Assembly: GCF_901000735.1 (NCBI RefSeq)
Contig: NC_081542.1
Location: 27,605,093 to 27,669,092, forward strand
Length of the DNA: 64,000 nt
DNA from: Corylus avellana
Taxonomy: Eukaryota > Streptophyta > Magnoliopsida > Fagales > Betulaceae
Direction of reading: 5' to 3'
The translations under genes and the position numbers were made by a program. Positions 46,201 through 56,312 of the stretch are shown here, one piece after another. Every line of letters starts with the position of its first letter. Within the stretch, counting starts at the first letter, position 1. The notes below the pieces were generated by a model. The model worked only from the letters and a program-made list of their open reading frames with translations. It was not told where the DNA came from and searched no databases.

Positions 46201-46757
46201 ATCCAACACTAAACAACCATAGATTTAAGGCCAAGCATATAGATTCACTTTCATATATTTAAACAAGAACTATACACTCCCAAGAACCCCAAGTAACCCA
46301 TGATAAACATATTCCAAAACCATCTCTATTCACTAAACCTTATGTGAATCTAAGATCAATAGGCTAATATAGTACGTAAACACAAGTATATACAAGCTAG
46401 AAACAATAACTAAAACGAGATTAAGTGAGATGATTATCTCTTGTTCTCCTTCTCTCTCTAAAAGTTCCAAAGACTGAGAAATATTGAAATGAGGTTAAAG
46501 GGTCAAGTCCAAAAGGGTAGAAATGCAAAAAAAACAAGTTGTTGTAACTTTCATCTATTGATCAAGTACCAAATCGATCATTCGATCCTAGGACTCTATT
46601 GATTGATCAGCTATCCTTGATCGATTGTTCGATCCTTACAAATTCTATTGAAGGTCCAAAATCTCAAACTTAATCCAACTCTAAATGTCCTAGATTAATT
46701 AGAGTATACTTAAATAAAACATTTTTTTTTTTTTTTTTTTTTTTGGGGGTGTTATAG
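43263..46757 (+). mobile_element. large LTR-like block related to the 16376-18606 LTR
   Basis: The block starts TGTAATGCCCTCGAC and ends near GGGGGTGTTATA. The segment 45360-45700 aligns with 16960-17300 (ACCTCGGGT, ACTAACGATAATG and CATACGATGCAAT words). At nearly 3.5 kb it is much longer than its relative, so something is probably inserted between about 43620 and 45350. That part includes a cluster of CGAACGTTTGG words. Target duplications could not be established. Confidence 0.5.
44630..44860. repeat. clustered GAACGTTTGG / GGTCCCC words
   Basis: At least seven variants of CGAACGTTTGGTGGTCCCC recur at irregular 20-50 base spacing. Confidence 0.75.
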
Positions 46758-46907
46758 GTCACCCTATGGCTAACCTTTTTTTTTTTGGGGAGGGGGGGAA
46801 TTTCAACCGCCCCCCTTGGTCAAAATGGGGTGGCTGCCCAAAGGGGTGGCTCGAGTCATCCCATCCATTTTTTTTTTTAAAAAAAAAAAATTATGTTTTT
46901 AGTTTTT

Positions 46908-46947
<40 letters not shown>

Positions 46948-47300
46948 CATGTGTTAATTTTTATTGAATTGACGTGGACTTCTGTCAATTTTATGGACGA
47001 AAGTACCATATTTGGTTTTAGTTATAAGCAAGGTACAATTCTGTTGTTGGGGTGTCCTCCTCTTTTGTGTTTATTTATGCACTGTTTTAGTTTGTTTTTG
47101 ATTTATTGTTAGGGAGCTCACCTCATTTTCGTTTTCAAGATCTCTCACTTCTTCTTCCTTTCGGATCAGAAGTGGGAAAGATCCCTCATTGTAACCACTT
47201 AACTTATTCAATTAGAAAGAAAAAAATGTTACAATTTACGATACATTTTTTTTTTTTTTTTTTTAATATGAAATATGGCCATGTGTCATTTTTTATATTA
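46758..47300. repeat. AT microsatellite and about 110-bp diverged direct repeat
   Basis: An (AT)n run (46909-46944) is followed by GGCCATGTGTTAATTTTTAT...GACGTGGACTT. A diverged second copy, GGCCATGTGTCATTTTTTATA...GACGTAAACTT, begins near 47277. No gene is seen. Confidence 0.6.
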
Positions 47301-47940
47301 GATTGACGTAAACTTTCATCAATTTTATGGACGAATTTTGGACAAATACACTATCTCCATTTTTAGCCATAATCTAGGTACAATCTACGATACGAATTGA
47401 AATCGAAATAGAAAAAAAAAATGAAATGTTTAAATCACATGAGGTAACGAGCGTTCAACCCTTAAAAATAAAAAGAACCGGTTACCTAACACTGCATTGT
47501 TGAGTCAACTAAGGGTTTATTCCTTCCTTTTGATTCCACAATATTAATTTCAGGCTGTTAAACCTTAGTTATCCCTTCCTACCACATTGTTAAAGTCAAC
47601 TAATCCTGTGGTGTCAAAGGGTTAATCACTTTTGATTTCAACATGCTAACCGTAGGTTGTTAGACCTTAATTATCCCTTCCTAACAAAATCAAAACTCCA
47701 AGCAACATTACCCTAATTATGATAATCCTAAACCCTCCTCCACCCTCCGATCAATTGACTTTTATTCCATCCGACGGTTGCGGTGATCCTATCATGCTTA
47801 AATCCCCATCAAATATTAATCTTCCACGTCTTCAATCACATCAACATGTAGGCCCCAAATGACTTCACTTGGAAACCTTTTCAATTTTGTAAACAAAGCA
47901 CCCACATCACACCAGGACCCACACGGTCATCACCCAATCT
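47301..47940. other. intergenic, upstream of BAG gene
   Basis: No coding sequence is supported. A diverged direct repeat (TTGTTAAAGTCAACTAA, TTAGACCTTAATTATCCCTTCCTA) lies at about 47500-47700. Confidence 0.5.
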
Positions 47941-47948
47941 GTACCGTC

Positions 47949-48182
47949 CACGTGTCCAAGTAACACTATGCCCAAAGCAAACTTTGCTCCGCTTCACTGG
48001 GGGTGCTTCCGTAGACTGTCGGCAAGTTCTGTCTGCTTAGCTGTCACTACAAACAATCTCACAGACACCAACACGTGGCGGCCTTCCCATTGGTCAGAAC
48101 ATTTTCCCGTCATTTTCCGCATGTGTTCTCAATCAAAATTTTATTTCCTTTTTAAAACAGAACATTTGTTTACAGTATAAAA
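47949..48182 (+). promoter_or_regulatory. BAG gene promoter: two G-boxes, CCAAT box, TATA box
   Basis: CACGTG occurs at 47949-47954 and ACACGTGGC at 48071-48079. An inverted CCAAT (ATTGG) is at 48089-48093, and TATAAAA at 48176-48182 lies about 140 bases before the start codon. ABRE/G-box motifs are bound by bZIP and bHLH factors and would suit a stress-responsive chaperone regulator. Function is inferred from motif and position only. Confidence 0.6.
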
Positions 48183-48320
48183 CCCCACACCCTCATGAAA
48201 CACTCTGTTTGTGTCGGCAGAGAAACTCCCAATTAGATATTTTCCTTCATTTTCCCGAGAATAATTAGAGTCTGAAAGACTGAAGGAGGAAGACTCATTC
48301 TGGGTTTCCTGGACGTGACA

Positions 48321-51300
48321 ATGATGAAGAAAAGGTCAAATGGGCATTATGGTAAAATGAGTGAGAACTCAACCACAACGACGTCGTCTACGTCCGGAGA
48401 GGAAGCAACTGAGTGGGAGATGAGACCTGGAGGAATGTTGGTCCAGAAAAGAAGCGAGATTAAGGATGTTCCGGTTCCGAATGTACGGCTCCGAGTCGCT
48501 TACGGTGCTCTCCGGCACGAGATCTCGGTGAACTCTCAGGCCACGTTCGGTAAGATGAGCTAGATCGATCTTTGTTATAAATTTTCCTTTTCTTTTTTTT
48601 TTTCTTTTTTTTTCACCCATCAACGTCGCTGTTATTTTCTGTTTGGTTGCTTAGAAAGCAGAGGAAAGAAAACGATAGTGCGTGCAATTAGTGCTTTAGT
48701 TAATAATTAATGGTAGGAAAAGAAAAGTAGGTTTAATTGGAACTTTTTTACGTGGGGTTTGTTGCATGCTTCTTGTAAGATCTACTAAAATAAACCGGGA
48801 CAAGTACAACCGCCGTGCTGAACCAAGGCAATAATTATTACTAAAATAACATTATTTGATTTCTTCCAATTTTCTTTGTAACCAAACAACTTTTTTACCC
48901 CTACGTTAATCATGTTTATTTTCACTGTTTTGGAGGGAAAACTATATATGTTTTTATGTTAATTTAATGTTAAATGACCATACTACCCCTGATAGACAGG
49001 TTTAATTTTTTTTTAAAAAAAAGCTTACAAATAAATTTTACAAAATTTTTTTTATAAACTGACGCAATATAATTTGATATAAAATAAGTTTAAATTCTAA
49101 TTATGTTATGCCACGTAAATTTGTAAAAATTTTTCTGTAAAATTTATTTGTAGATCTAACGCTCACCTTTTTTTCAAGCGGTAGAATTTATGGTTAAATA
49201 AAAAAATTATAGTTTTTTTTGTTTTTTTAAGAATAAAAAAGTGTAAATGAGATTTGTTTTGATGGGTTGACTAAACAGGGGAGGTGAAGAAGCTTCTGAC
49301 GGCTGAGACAGGGCTACAGCCGGATGAACAGCGGGTGATTTTCCGAGGGAAAGAGAGAGAAAACGGGGAGTATTTGGACACGTGCGGAGTCAAAGACCGC
49401 TCAAAAGTCATACTAATGGAGGACCCGTCGAGCATCGAACGGCGAGTCATCGAGATGCGGAGGAACGCCAAGATCCGGAGCGCGCACCGCGCCATCTCGG
49501 ACGTGTCCATGGAGGTTGATAAGCTTGCGGAGCAGGTAAGCAAGAATTCCTTCTCGTACATATTACATATGTATTCCTTCCTAGATAGGTAGGCGGTACC
49601 GGTACCATGTTTCTTGATTGGCTGTGTGTGGCGGGCGAATACCAGCCGTTAGATTGGGTGGGATAGTGACTCAGCGTCGAGATCGGACAGCTGGAGGGTG
49701 ATGTGGGTCTGACATCATAATTGGGCGTAGAATCTTGACCGACAAGTTGCAATTGGGTGGGGCCAGTATATTAACTGTACGAGCAATTAGGGAGGGAAGG
49801 TTCCGTGGCCACTTAGTTTGCATTGTTGGAGAATAATTATAAGGATTAAAATATTCACATGGTCCACGGACCACAATGTCTCATCTCTCTCGTAAAAGTT
49901 CGTATGGTTCTGGACCACCATATGTCTTGGATACTATGTTCGTTGTCAGAGACCACTTAATATAAATTTTTAGCATAAAATACACTTTTATTCCATTAAT
50001 TTTATTTTTATCTTTTCTTAAAACATGCATGCAAAAGGGTAGAGAAAGAAATAAGAGAATTTGAACCAGTGATTTTCGTTTTATGAAATGTTGTTACAGG
50101 CCGATTAAGTTACTCCTTGATGACACTTGTTTTGCATTATTTGGTGATAAACTTACCTACTAGGGGTATTTCAAACGGGTCAGATTTCGGATGGAGATTC
50201 CTTACAATTTTTTTAAAAATATAGATTCTAAAATTATGTGAATTCATGTTGTTTATTTCATCGAACGACTTAAAAAAAAAAATGTTATCTATTTTAAAAC
50301 TTTTTATGTTGTAGAAAAGTTTTAAGGAAAAAACTTCATTTTGGTTTTCTAGAGAAAAAAAACAAAAAACAAAGCGTTTATTCAAAAGTGTTTTTGTTCA
50401 TCTCTATAATGTATCACATTTTTTAAAGGGTGGTATTTTTCAAACCACCATTCAATGCAAAGAACGGTCTGAATTCATATAATTTTTATTAAAATTGTAA
50501 GGGATCATGATTGCCAATTTTTTTGTCCCTTTGTAGAAACATTTGTGATGGCTTAGACAGTTCATTATTAGGCAGTTGCATAAAGTTTGAAAGAAAGGCA
50601 GTAGCAATGATTCTACTTAAAATTATTGGTCAAATTTAGTAAGAAACTTTACAAGTGTGTTGATGTGGCAGTTGGAACATTATGATCATGGAGTGAAAAG
50701 TGAAAGCTGTGGTTGAAAATTTAGTGTGGCAGAAAAAAGAAAGAGAGAGGGAATGAGTAAAAGCTTTGAAGTCCCATGCCAACCGCAATAGAAAAGACTT
50801 CCCATTTCTGATGGGTTGTAAAGCAATGATGGCATTTGTTTATGGCACTCATCGAATTTGCGTTTTGCAGTAACCATAGGATGTGTAATAAAGCTTTAAT
50901 ATGGACTGTTCACCAGCACAGGAGAGAGAAGGACTATTAGAATAAGTCGCTTCTGAGTTCTGAAGGGTCGGGTCAGCTTATAGTTCAGTTGGACTTGAAA
51001 GAAGGTTTGCAATTTTCACTATTTAGGTCTCTCTTGTGCGGTTCTCAGCGTGCAAGTGCTACTATGGTTACACTTGTATAATAGATACGGTTAATCTCCC
51101 CTACTGTATTTTTAATTAGAAAAAAGAAAGAGAGAGATCACTTGGTATTGGATGCAAAGTAATAGCTTTCAGAACACGACAACACAGAGGAAAAAGGAAA
51201 GGGGTGGCTTGACTGCTCAACCGCCACTAAAAGTTAGGTTAGACTTAAAAGATAGTTTGATTATTCATTGAATAAACAGCCTAAATTAGAGCTATTGTAT

Positions 51301-52345
51301 CTCATACAACATCCCGATAATCTAGATCTTAGTGTGAGTATGCCGCCCTGCTTAAAAAAAACGCATATAATTGTGAGATTTCGTCATGTACACTTTGGGA
51401 GTTGGAATAGATATCCCCTTACTAACTGTCGTATGACCATTATGTACTTGGATTGAAATTTCTAGCTCTATTTATTATTCAAATTGCTAGTAACATATGT
51501 GAAAAGTTTCATATAGGACTCACTTGCTCGAGTAGGCATAGGAGTAGCACAAATTTTTTTTTTATTAAGTGAATCTCATATAAACTCTCGGGTTGTCCAC
51601 ATTATTGACAATTTGGATAACAAATTGCTTAATTACGGGTTAAGATAGAGGTGTACCTACTATGGGCTGGTTGTGGAGGTGTTAGGTAGATATATTTTTC
51701 TTTTGGCTTGATTGGAAAAACTCATGACTTCACATTTCCGTACTGATCTTTAATGTTGGAGATTATTGTTTGAAATTCTTGGTGAATTACTATATATGTT
51801 TTCTCTCAATAAAAATGAAAATCATCTAGAAACCATATGAAAAAAAAAAAATGATAATTTCCCTCTTCAATAGGTCTCTGCCATGGAAAAGTCTATCTCA
51901 AATGGGGTTAAGGTACCTGAAGTTCAGATCACTACATTAATTGAGATGCTCATGAGACTAGCAATCAAGCTTGATGGCATTTCTGCAGAAGGAGATGCTC
52001 TTGCTCAGAAGAATTTGCAGGTAATTAATTTGCCTTAATCATATTTCTTTTTGCCTCTCTTAGTCCCGTGTATTCTACCGACTACGTTTTCCTCCAAACT
52101 AGTACTGATCATATTTTTGTCCTCGATTACTCAATTCTGTACAAAATTATCTCTCTCTTTTTCTTTTTCTTTTTTCTGATGATTTGAATGATATGATTAT
52201 GCAGGGGAAGAGAGTGCAGAAGTGTGTTGAAACCCTTGATGTGCTGAAGATATCAAATGCAAGAGTAAAGCCTGTTATTGTCACAACCAAGTGGGAGACA
52301 TTTGATCCTCCACCATCCACAGCCCAATGGGAATTTTTTGATTGA
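48321..52345 (+). CDS. BAG-family molecular chaperone regulator (BAG1-4 type)
   Basis: This is a plant co-chaperone with an N-terminal ubiquitin-like domain and a C-terminal BAG domain that binds Hsp70 and promotes nucleotide exchange. Four exons join in frame with GT-AG borders: 48321-48549, 49279-49535, 51874-52020 and 52205-52345 (TGA), giving 257 residues. The conserved WEMRPGGMLVQKR is at 32-44. The ubiquitin-like fold runs from VRLRV at 55 to about 127. The BAG helices span about 132-232 (RRNAKIRSAHRAISDVSMEVDKLAEQ through IKLDGISAEGDALAQ). The tail motif TTKWETFDPPP is present. The length is close to Arabidopsis BAG4 (about 270). Start ATG-ATG at 48321 follows a TATA box and a UTR-like leader. 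No break is seen, and the paralogue number cannot be assigned by eye. Confidence 0.93.
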
Positions 52346-52869
52346 TGTCCCACATCGTTTATTTTCTAATTTCTTTGTCTATTCATTCGAGTGTAGTTAC
52401 CTCCAGAGGAAGGAATATAAGCGTGCTACTTGCCACGCTACTTGTACTTATTCCCCCCCTTCCTCCATGAACTCTGCCAATAAGCATTGATTGTGATAAA
52501 TACATAATTGAAATTTTGTTGAAACAAATGTTTTTTTTTTAGCATGAGATAGTTAATTGTTAATTTAATATTTTAATTAAAGTATTTTGAAGCTATTATG
52601 CTTAATCATCCAAAAATACAAAATTTGTCTTTTATTGCATAATTATTTTGAGGATTAGTAGAGGCAAAAAAATGGAAGATAATATCATTTTATTGATAGA
52701 TTGATTTGTATTGTTTTAAATCTTATAGTGTCTACAGCAACTACCGAATGAACATTTTCAGCAATAATAGTTTTTTATTTTATTTTTGACATGTTCACAC
52801 AAAGAGAGGGAAATGAGGGAGGATGATTTGAACTAATGACCTCCGGTTCATGAAACGTGGTCCCCAATG
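52346..52869. other. BAG 3' UTR and intergenic
   Basis: The first part (to about 52500) is presumably the BAG 3' UTR. The remainder is AT-rich, with no other gene. Confidence 0.5.
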
Positions 52870-53049
52870 GACAGAAATTTGCTATAAACCAATTTGTAGC
52901 AAATTTATACAAACTCATATAATAAAATGACATATGCCCTATAACTATTAAAAAAAACGCTTGTTTTTCACATGTTAAGGGACACATGTCACTTTATTAG
53001 ACATGTTTGTATGAATTTACTACAAACTAGTTTGTAGCAAATTTCTGTC
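52870..53049. mobile_element. palindromic MITE with GACAGAAATTTGCTA ends
   Basis: The left end GACAGAAATTTGCTATAAAC is mirrored by the right end TTTGTAGCAAATTTCTGTC, and the inner CACATG/CATGTC segments also pair. It has no coding capacity. Its ends resemble those of the MITE at 21078-21299. Confidence 0.78.
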
Positions 53050-53478
53050 TGGCCTCAGAGCTACCTTCTGGGGACAACTATAAAAGTTGTTTTTGACTCT
53101 TATAGTGTAACAAAATGGACTATAAATTTCCTTCAAATAATTTAATTGTCTATATTAAAAGGAAAATTGATGAGAGATTCGATTTAAATTCGATACTCCG
53201 AAAGAGCGCATGTTGCAATTTAGACACTTTATATATATATAACACTAATGATTACATGTTACATTGCTTCCAAGTCTTACCCTTCAATCAATTAGATTAT
53301 ATTTGACATATCAAATAGCAATCTATATCTTGTCACATATTTTACTTAAGATCTTACATAAAATGAAGTCAATCCAGATTTTTTAATTTAATCCAGTATT
53401 TTTTATTGAAGCTCTACACCTGACCAATTAATTAATGTCTTGTGACTCCATCATTTAAGTTTAAATAAATAGCTCATA
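53050..53478. other. upstream region of the PPR gene
   Basis: AT-rich DNA immediately before the PPR start. TATATATATAAC at 53230-53241 is a weak TATA candidate. No other gene is present. Confidence 0.45.
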
Positions 53479-55269
53479 ATGAAAATCTCAAATCAAGTTA
53501 CAATTTTTACTTTATTCTTTTGTCATACAATGTCATATCTTCTCAAGGAATGCATTGCTCTCTTGCAGTTGTACGCCTCCTCCAGATTGAAGCTGAAGCA
53601 AATCCATGCCTTCTCAATCAGACATGGCGTCACAGTATCAAATCCAGACATGGGCAAGCACCTCATCTTCACCATTGTGTCCCTCTCAGCTCCCATGTCT
53701 TATGCCCAGCACATATTTTCACAAATCCAGGATCCCAACATTTTCACATGGAATACAATGATTAGAGGCTATGCTGAGAGTGAGAATCCAAGGCCAGCTG
53801 TTGAACTGTACCGCCAAATGCATGTGTCCTCCATGGAACCTGACACGCACACATACCCGTTTCTTCTAAAGGCTGTAGCTAAGTTGAGTGCAGTTAGAGA
53901 GGGAGAAAAGATACATGCTATTGCTGTAAGAAATGGGTTTGAGTCATTGGTTTTTGTTCAGAACTCATTGGTTCATATGTATGCTGCTTGTGGGCATGCT
54001 GAGAATGCGCACAGGATGTTTGAGTTAACGCCTGAAAAAGATCTTGTTGCTTGGAATTCTGTGATTAATGGGTTCGCTCTTAATGGGATGCCCAATGAGG
54101 CTCTGACCCTTTTCAGGGAAATGGGTTTGGAGGATGTTCAGCCAGATGGGTTCACTATGGTAAGTTTGTTGTCTGCTTGTGCTGAGCTTGGAGCTTTGGC
54201 ATTGGGTAGGAGGGTCCATGTTTATATGCTGAAGCTTGGTTTGAATACGAACGTGCATGCTAATAATGCCCTTTTGGACCTCTATGCAAAGTGTGGGAGC
54301 ATTAGAGAGTCACAAAAGTTGTTTCATGAGATGGAGAAAAGGAACGTAGTTTCTTGGACTTCTTTGACAGTCGGGTTGGCTGTTAATGGGTTCGGCAAGG
54401 AAGCGCTTGAGCTTTTCAAGGAGTTGGAAAGAGAGGGTTTGGTGCCAAGTGAGATTACTTTTGTTGGGGTGTTGTATGCTTGTAGCCATTGTGGAATGGT
54501 GGATGAGGGGTTTAATTATTTTAACAGGATGAAAGAGGAATATGGCATTGTGCCTAGGATAGAACACTACGGCTGCATGGTTGATTTGTTGGGTAGGTCA
54601 GGCAAGGTGAAAGAAGCATATGAGTATATTCAAAACATGCCATTGCAGCCTAATGCCATTGTTTGGAGGACCTTGTTGGGAGCATGCACAATTCATGGAA
54701 ATTTGGCTCTTGGGGAGGTTGCAAGAGCCCATCTCCGACAATTGGAGCCTGGAAATAGTGGGGATTACGTGCTCCTCTCAAATCTTTATGCAGCAGAGCG
54801 TCAGTGGTCAGATGTGCAAAAGGAGAGGAACACAATGCTTGCAGAAGGGGTTAGGAAAACTCCTGGGTATAGCCTTGTTGAATTAGGGAATAAGGTTTAC
54901 GAATTTACCATGGGTGACAGGTCTCAGCCTCAAAGTGAGGATATATATGTGATGCTAGCAGAGATCACAAAATTGTTGAAATTGGAAGGTTATGTGCCTC
55001 AAACAGCAAATGTGCTTGCAGACATAGAGGAGGAGGAAAAGGAGAATGCTTTGTCTTATCATAGTGAGAAAATTGCAATTGCTTTTATGCTCATTAATAC
55101 AGCAGCAGGAACCCCAATTAGGGTGGTGAAGAATTTGAGAGTGTGTGCTGATTGTCATTTGGCGATTAAACTCATATCAAAGATTTTTAAGCGAGAGATT
55201 GTTATGAGGGATCGCAGCCGGTTTCACCATTTCAGAGATGGTTATTGTTCTTGTAGAGATTACTGGTAA
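53479..55269 (+). CDS. DYW-class pentatricopeptide repeat protein (At4g21065-like)
   Basis: An intact, intronless 596-residue PLS-type PPR protein. Such proteins bind single organellar RNAs and direct C-to-U editing in chloroplasts or mitochondria. PPR repeats run from about residue 85 to 430 (NIFTWNTMIRGYAESENP, DLVAWNSVINGFALNG, NVVSWTSLTVGLAVNG and others). E/E+ motifs and the PG box (KTPGYSLVEL) follow at about 430-500, and the DYW domain fills the C-terminus. The deaminase signature is complete: H528-x-E530 and C556-x2-C559, with CxC at 590-592 and terminal DYW. The best remembered match is Arabidopsis At4g21065. The start at 53479 gives a leader MKISNQVTIF..., with a second Met at residue 18 possible. 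Compartment and editing target are unknown. It ends about 1 kb before BRCA1 on the same strand. Confidence 0.95.
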   Translation: MKISNQVTIFTLFFCHTMSYLLKECIALLQLYASSRLKLKQIHAFSIRHGVTVSNPDMGKHLIFTIVSLSAPMSYAQHIFSQIQDPNIFTWNTMIRGYAESENPRPAVELYRQMHVSSMEPDTHTYPFLLKAVAKLSAVREGEKIHAIAVRNGFESLVFVQNSLVHMYAACGHAENAHRMFELTPEKDLVAWNSVINGFALNGMPNEALTLFREMGLEDVQPDGFTMVSLLSACAELGALALGRRVHVYMLKLGLNTNVHANNALLDLYAKCGSIRESQKLFHEMEKRNVVSWTSLTVGLAVNGFGKEALELFKELEREGLVPSEITFVGVLYACSHCGMVDEGFNYFNRMKEEYGIVPRIEHYGCMVDLLGRSGKVKEAYEYIQNMPLQPNAIVWRTLLGACTIHGNLALGEVARAHLRQLEPGNSGDYVLLSNLYAAERQWSDVQKERNTMLAEGVRKTPGYSLVELGNKVYEFTMGDRSQPQSEDIYVMLAEITKLLKLEGYVPQTANVLADIEEEEKENALSYHSEKIAIAFMLINTAAGTPIRVVKNLRVCADCHLAIKLISKIFKREIVMRDRSRFHHFRDGYCSCRDYW

Positions 55270-55485
55270 TTTGTGGAATAATTGGTGACTCTTTGGTTAA
55301 ATTCGTTTGACAGAGGTATGCATTCATATAAAAGAGATCTATCAACTAACATGTTGCAATTTTGGATGATAGTTGATTCCTACTTGCCAGGAAAAAAAAT
55401 GAACAAATTGGTTCTTGTATATCAACAATTCCCAAGCTTGTACTATCTTGATTATTTTTTCATATCATTTTTATTATTCGTGCGT

Positions 55486-55903
55486 ACGTTTGGCATTGCG
55501 ATTTTGTTGATTAAAAGTGTGATTTTAAACCCAATCAGAAAAAATATATCGTTTGAGAATGCGTTTTAAAAAAACTGCAATTTGAAAACTTAAAAAAAAT
55601 ATGAGGATGCGCTATACATCATCCTCCAGTCATTCTCTCACCCTCTTAGTTTTCAAAATTATCATCAACTTTATGGGGCTCATGTAGGTTCCGCACATGA
55701 GTCTATATATTCAATAGTGATTTTGAAAATTGGAAAGACATGAGCTTACATATTAATAATTTTGAAAATTGGGAGGATGAGAGAAGGACCGAGAGAGGAA
55801 ATTAATCATTTCTAAAAAATACGTGTTTTCAGATCGCAAACAACGGTATGCATTTTTTACAAACGCACGATTTAAAATGTTAAAATGTAATTTTACCATA
55901 CGT
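55486..55903. mobile_element. candidate hAT-like MITE between PPR and BRCA1
   Basis: The left part ACGTTTGGCATTGCGATTTT and right part (AAATCGTGCG, TACCATACGT on the opposite strand) are weakly inverted. The style matches common plant hAT MITEs that start GTTTGGCATTGCGATTT. No target duplication was found. Confidence 0.45.
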
Positions 55904-56119
55904 TTAATTTTACCATAGAGTTGGGGTCTTAAATTTGTAAAATTGAAAATTTTGAATCTATAAGTTTCACTTGGGCTTCGTTCACAATAGCAACAAATAT
56001 CGATTGCAATCTTCCCTTTACACGGTAATTTTATATTTAAATATTTAACTCTGCGAATTAGAAAGATAAAACAGAGGGTATTTTCGAAATGTTCTTCCGT
56101 CTTTTTATCTTCCCCGCCA

Positions 56120-56163
56120 ACGGCGAAAATTAGGCGCGGGAGTTTTAGAGAGGTTTTGGCGGG
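56120..56163 (+). promoter_or_regulatory. BRCA1: E2F-type site(s) in the BRCA1 promoter
   Basis: TTTTGGCGGG at 56154-56163 matches the E2F consensus TTTSGCGS. Two weaker GC-rich relatives precede it (CGGCGAAAAT at 56121-56130 and AGGCGCGGGA at 56132-56141). E2F factors drive S-phase genes, and many plant DNA replication and repair genes carry such sites. The cluster lies about 150-190 bases before the BRCA1 ATG. Binding is inferred from motif and position. Confidence 0.68.
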
Positions 56164-56312
56164 TCAAACAAAATTCAAAAAGAATGGGCCTCTTCCTTCC
56201 TCTTCACTCTTTTTTGCCTTCAAATTTTCAATTTCGCATTCTAAGATTGCCTCTTCTTCTTTTCTTCTTTACCTCTCTCACTCTCTCTCATTTCGGAATC
56301 AGAGGAGCAAAA

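Noticed and set aside
55282..55569. Open frame of 95 residues after the PPR gene
   Set aside because: It does not continue the PPR protein, which ends properly in DYW, and it overlaps a MITE-like sequence.
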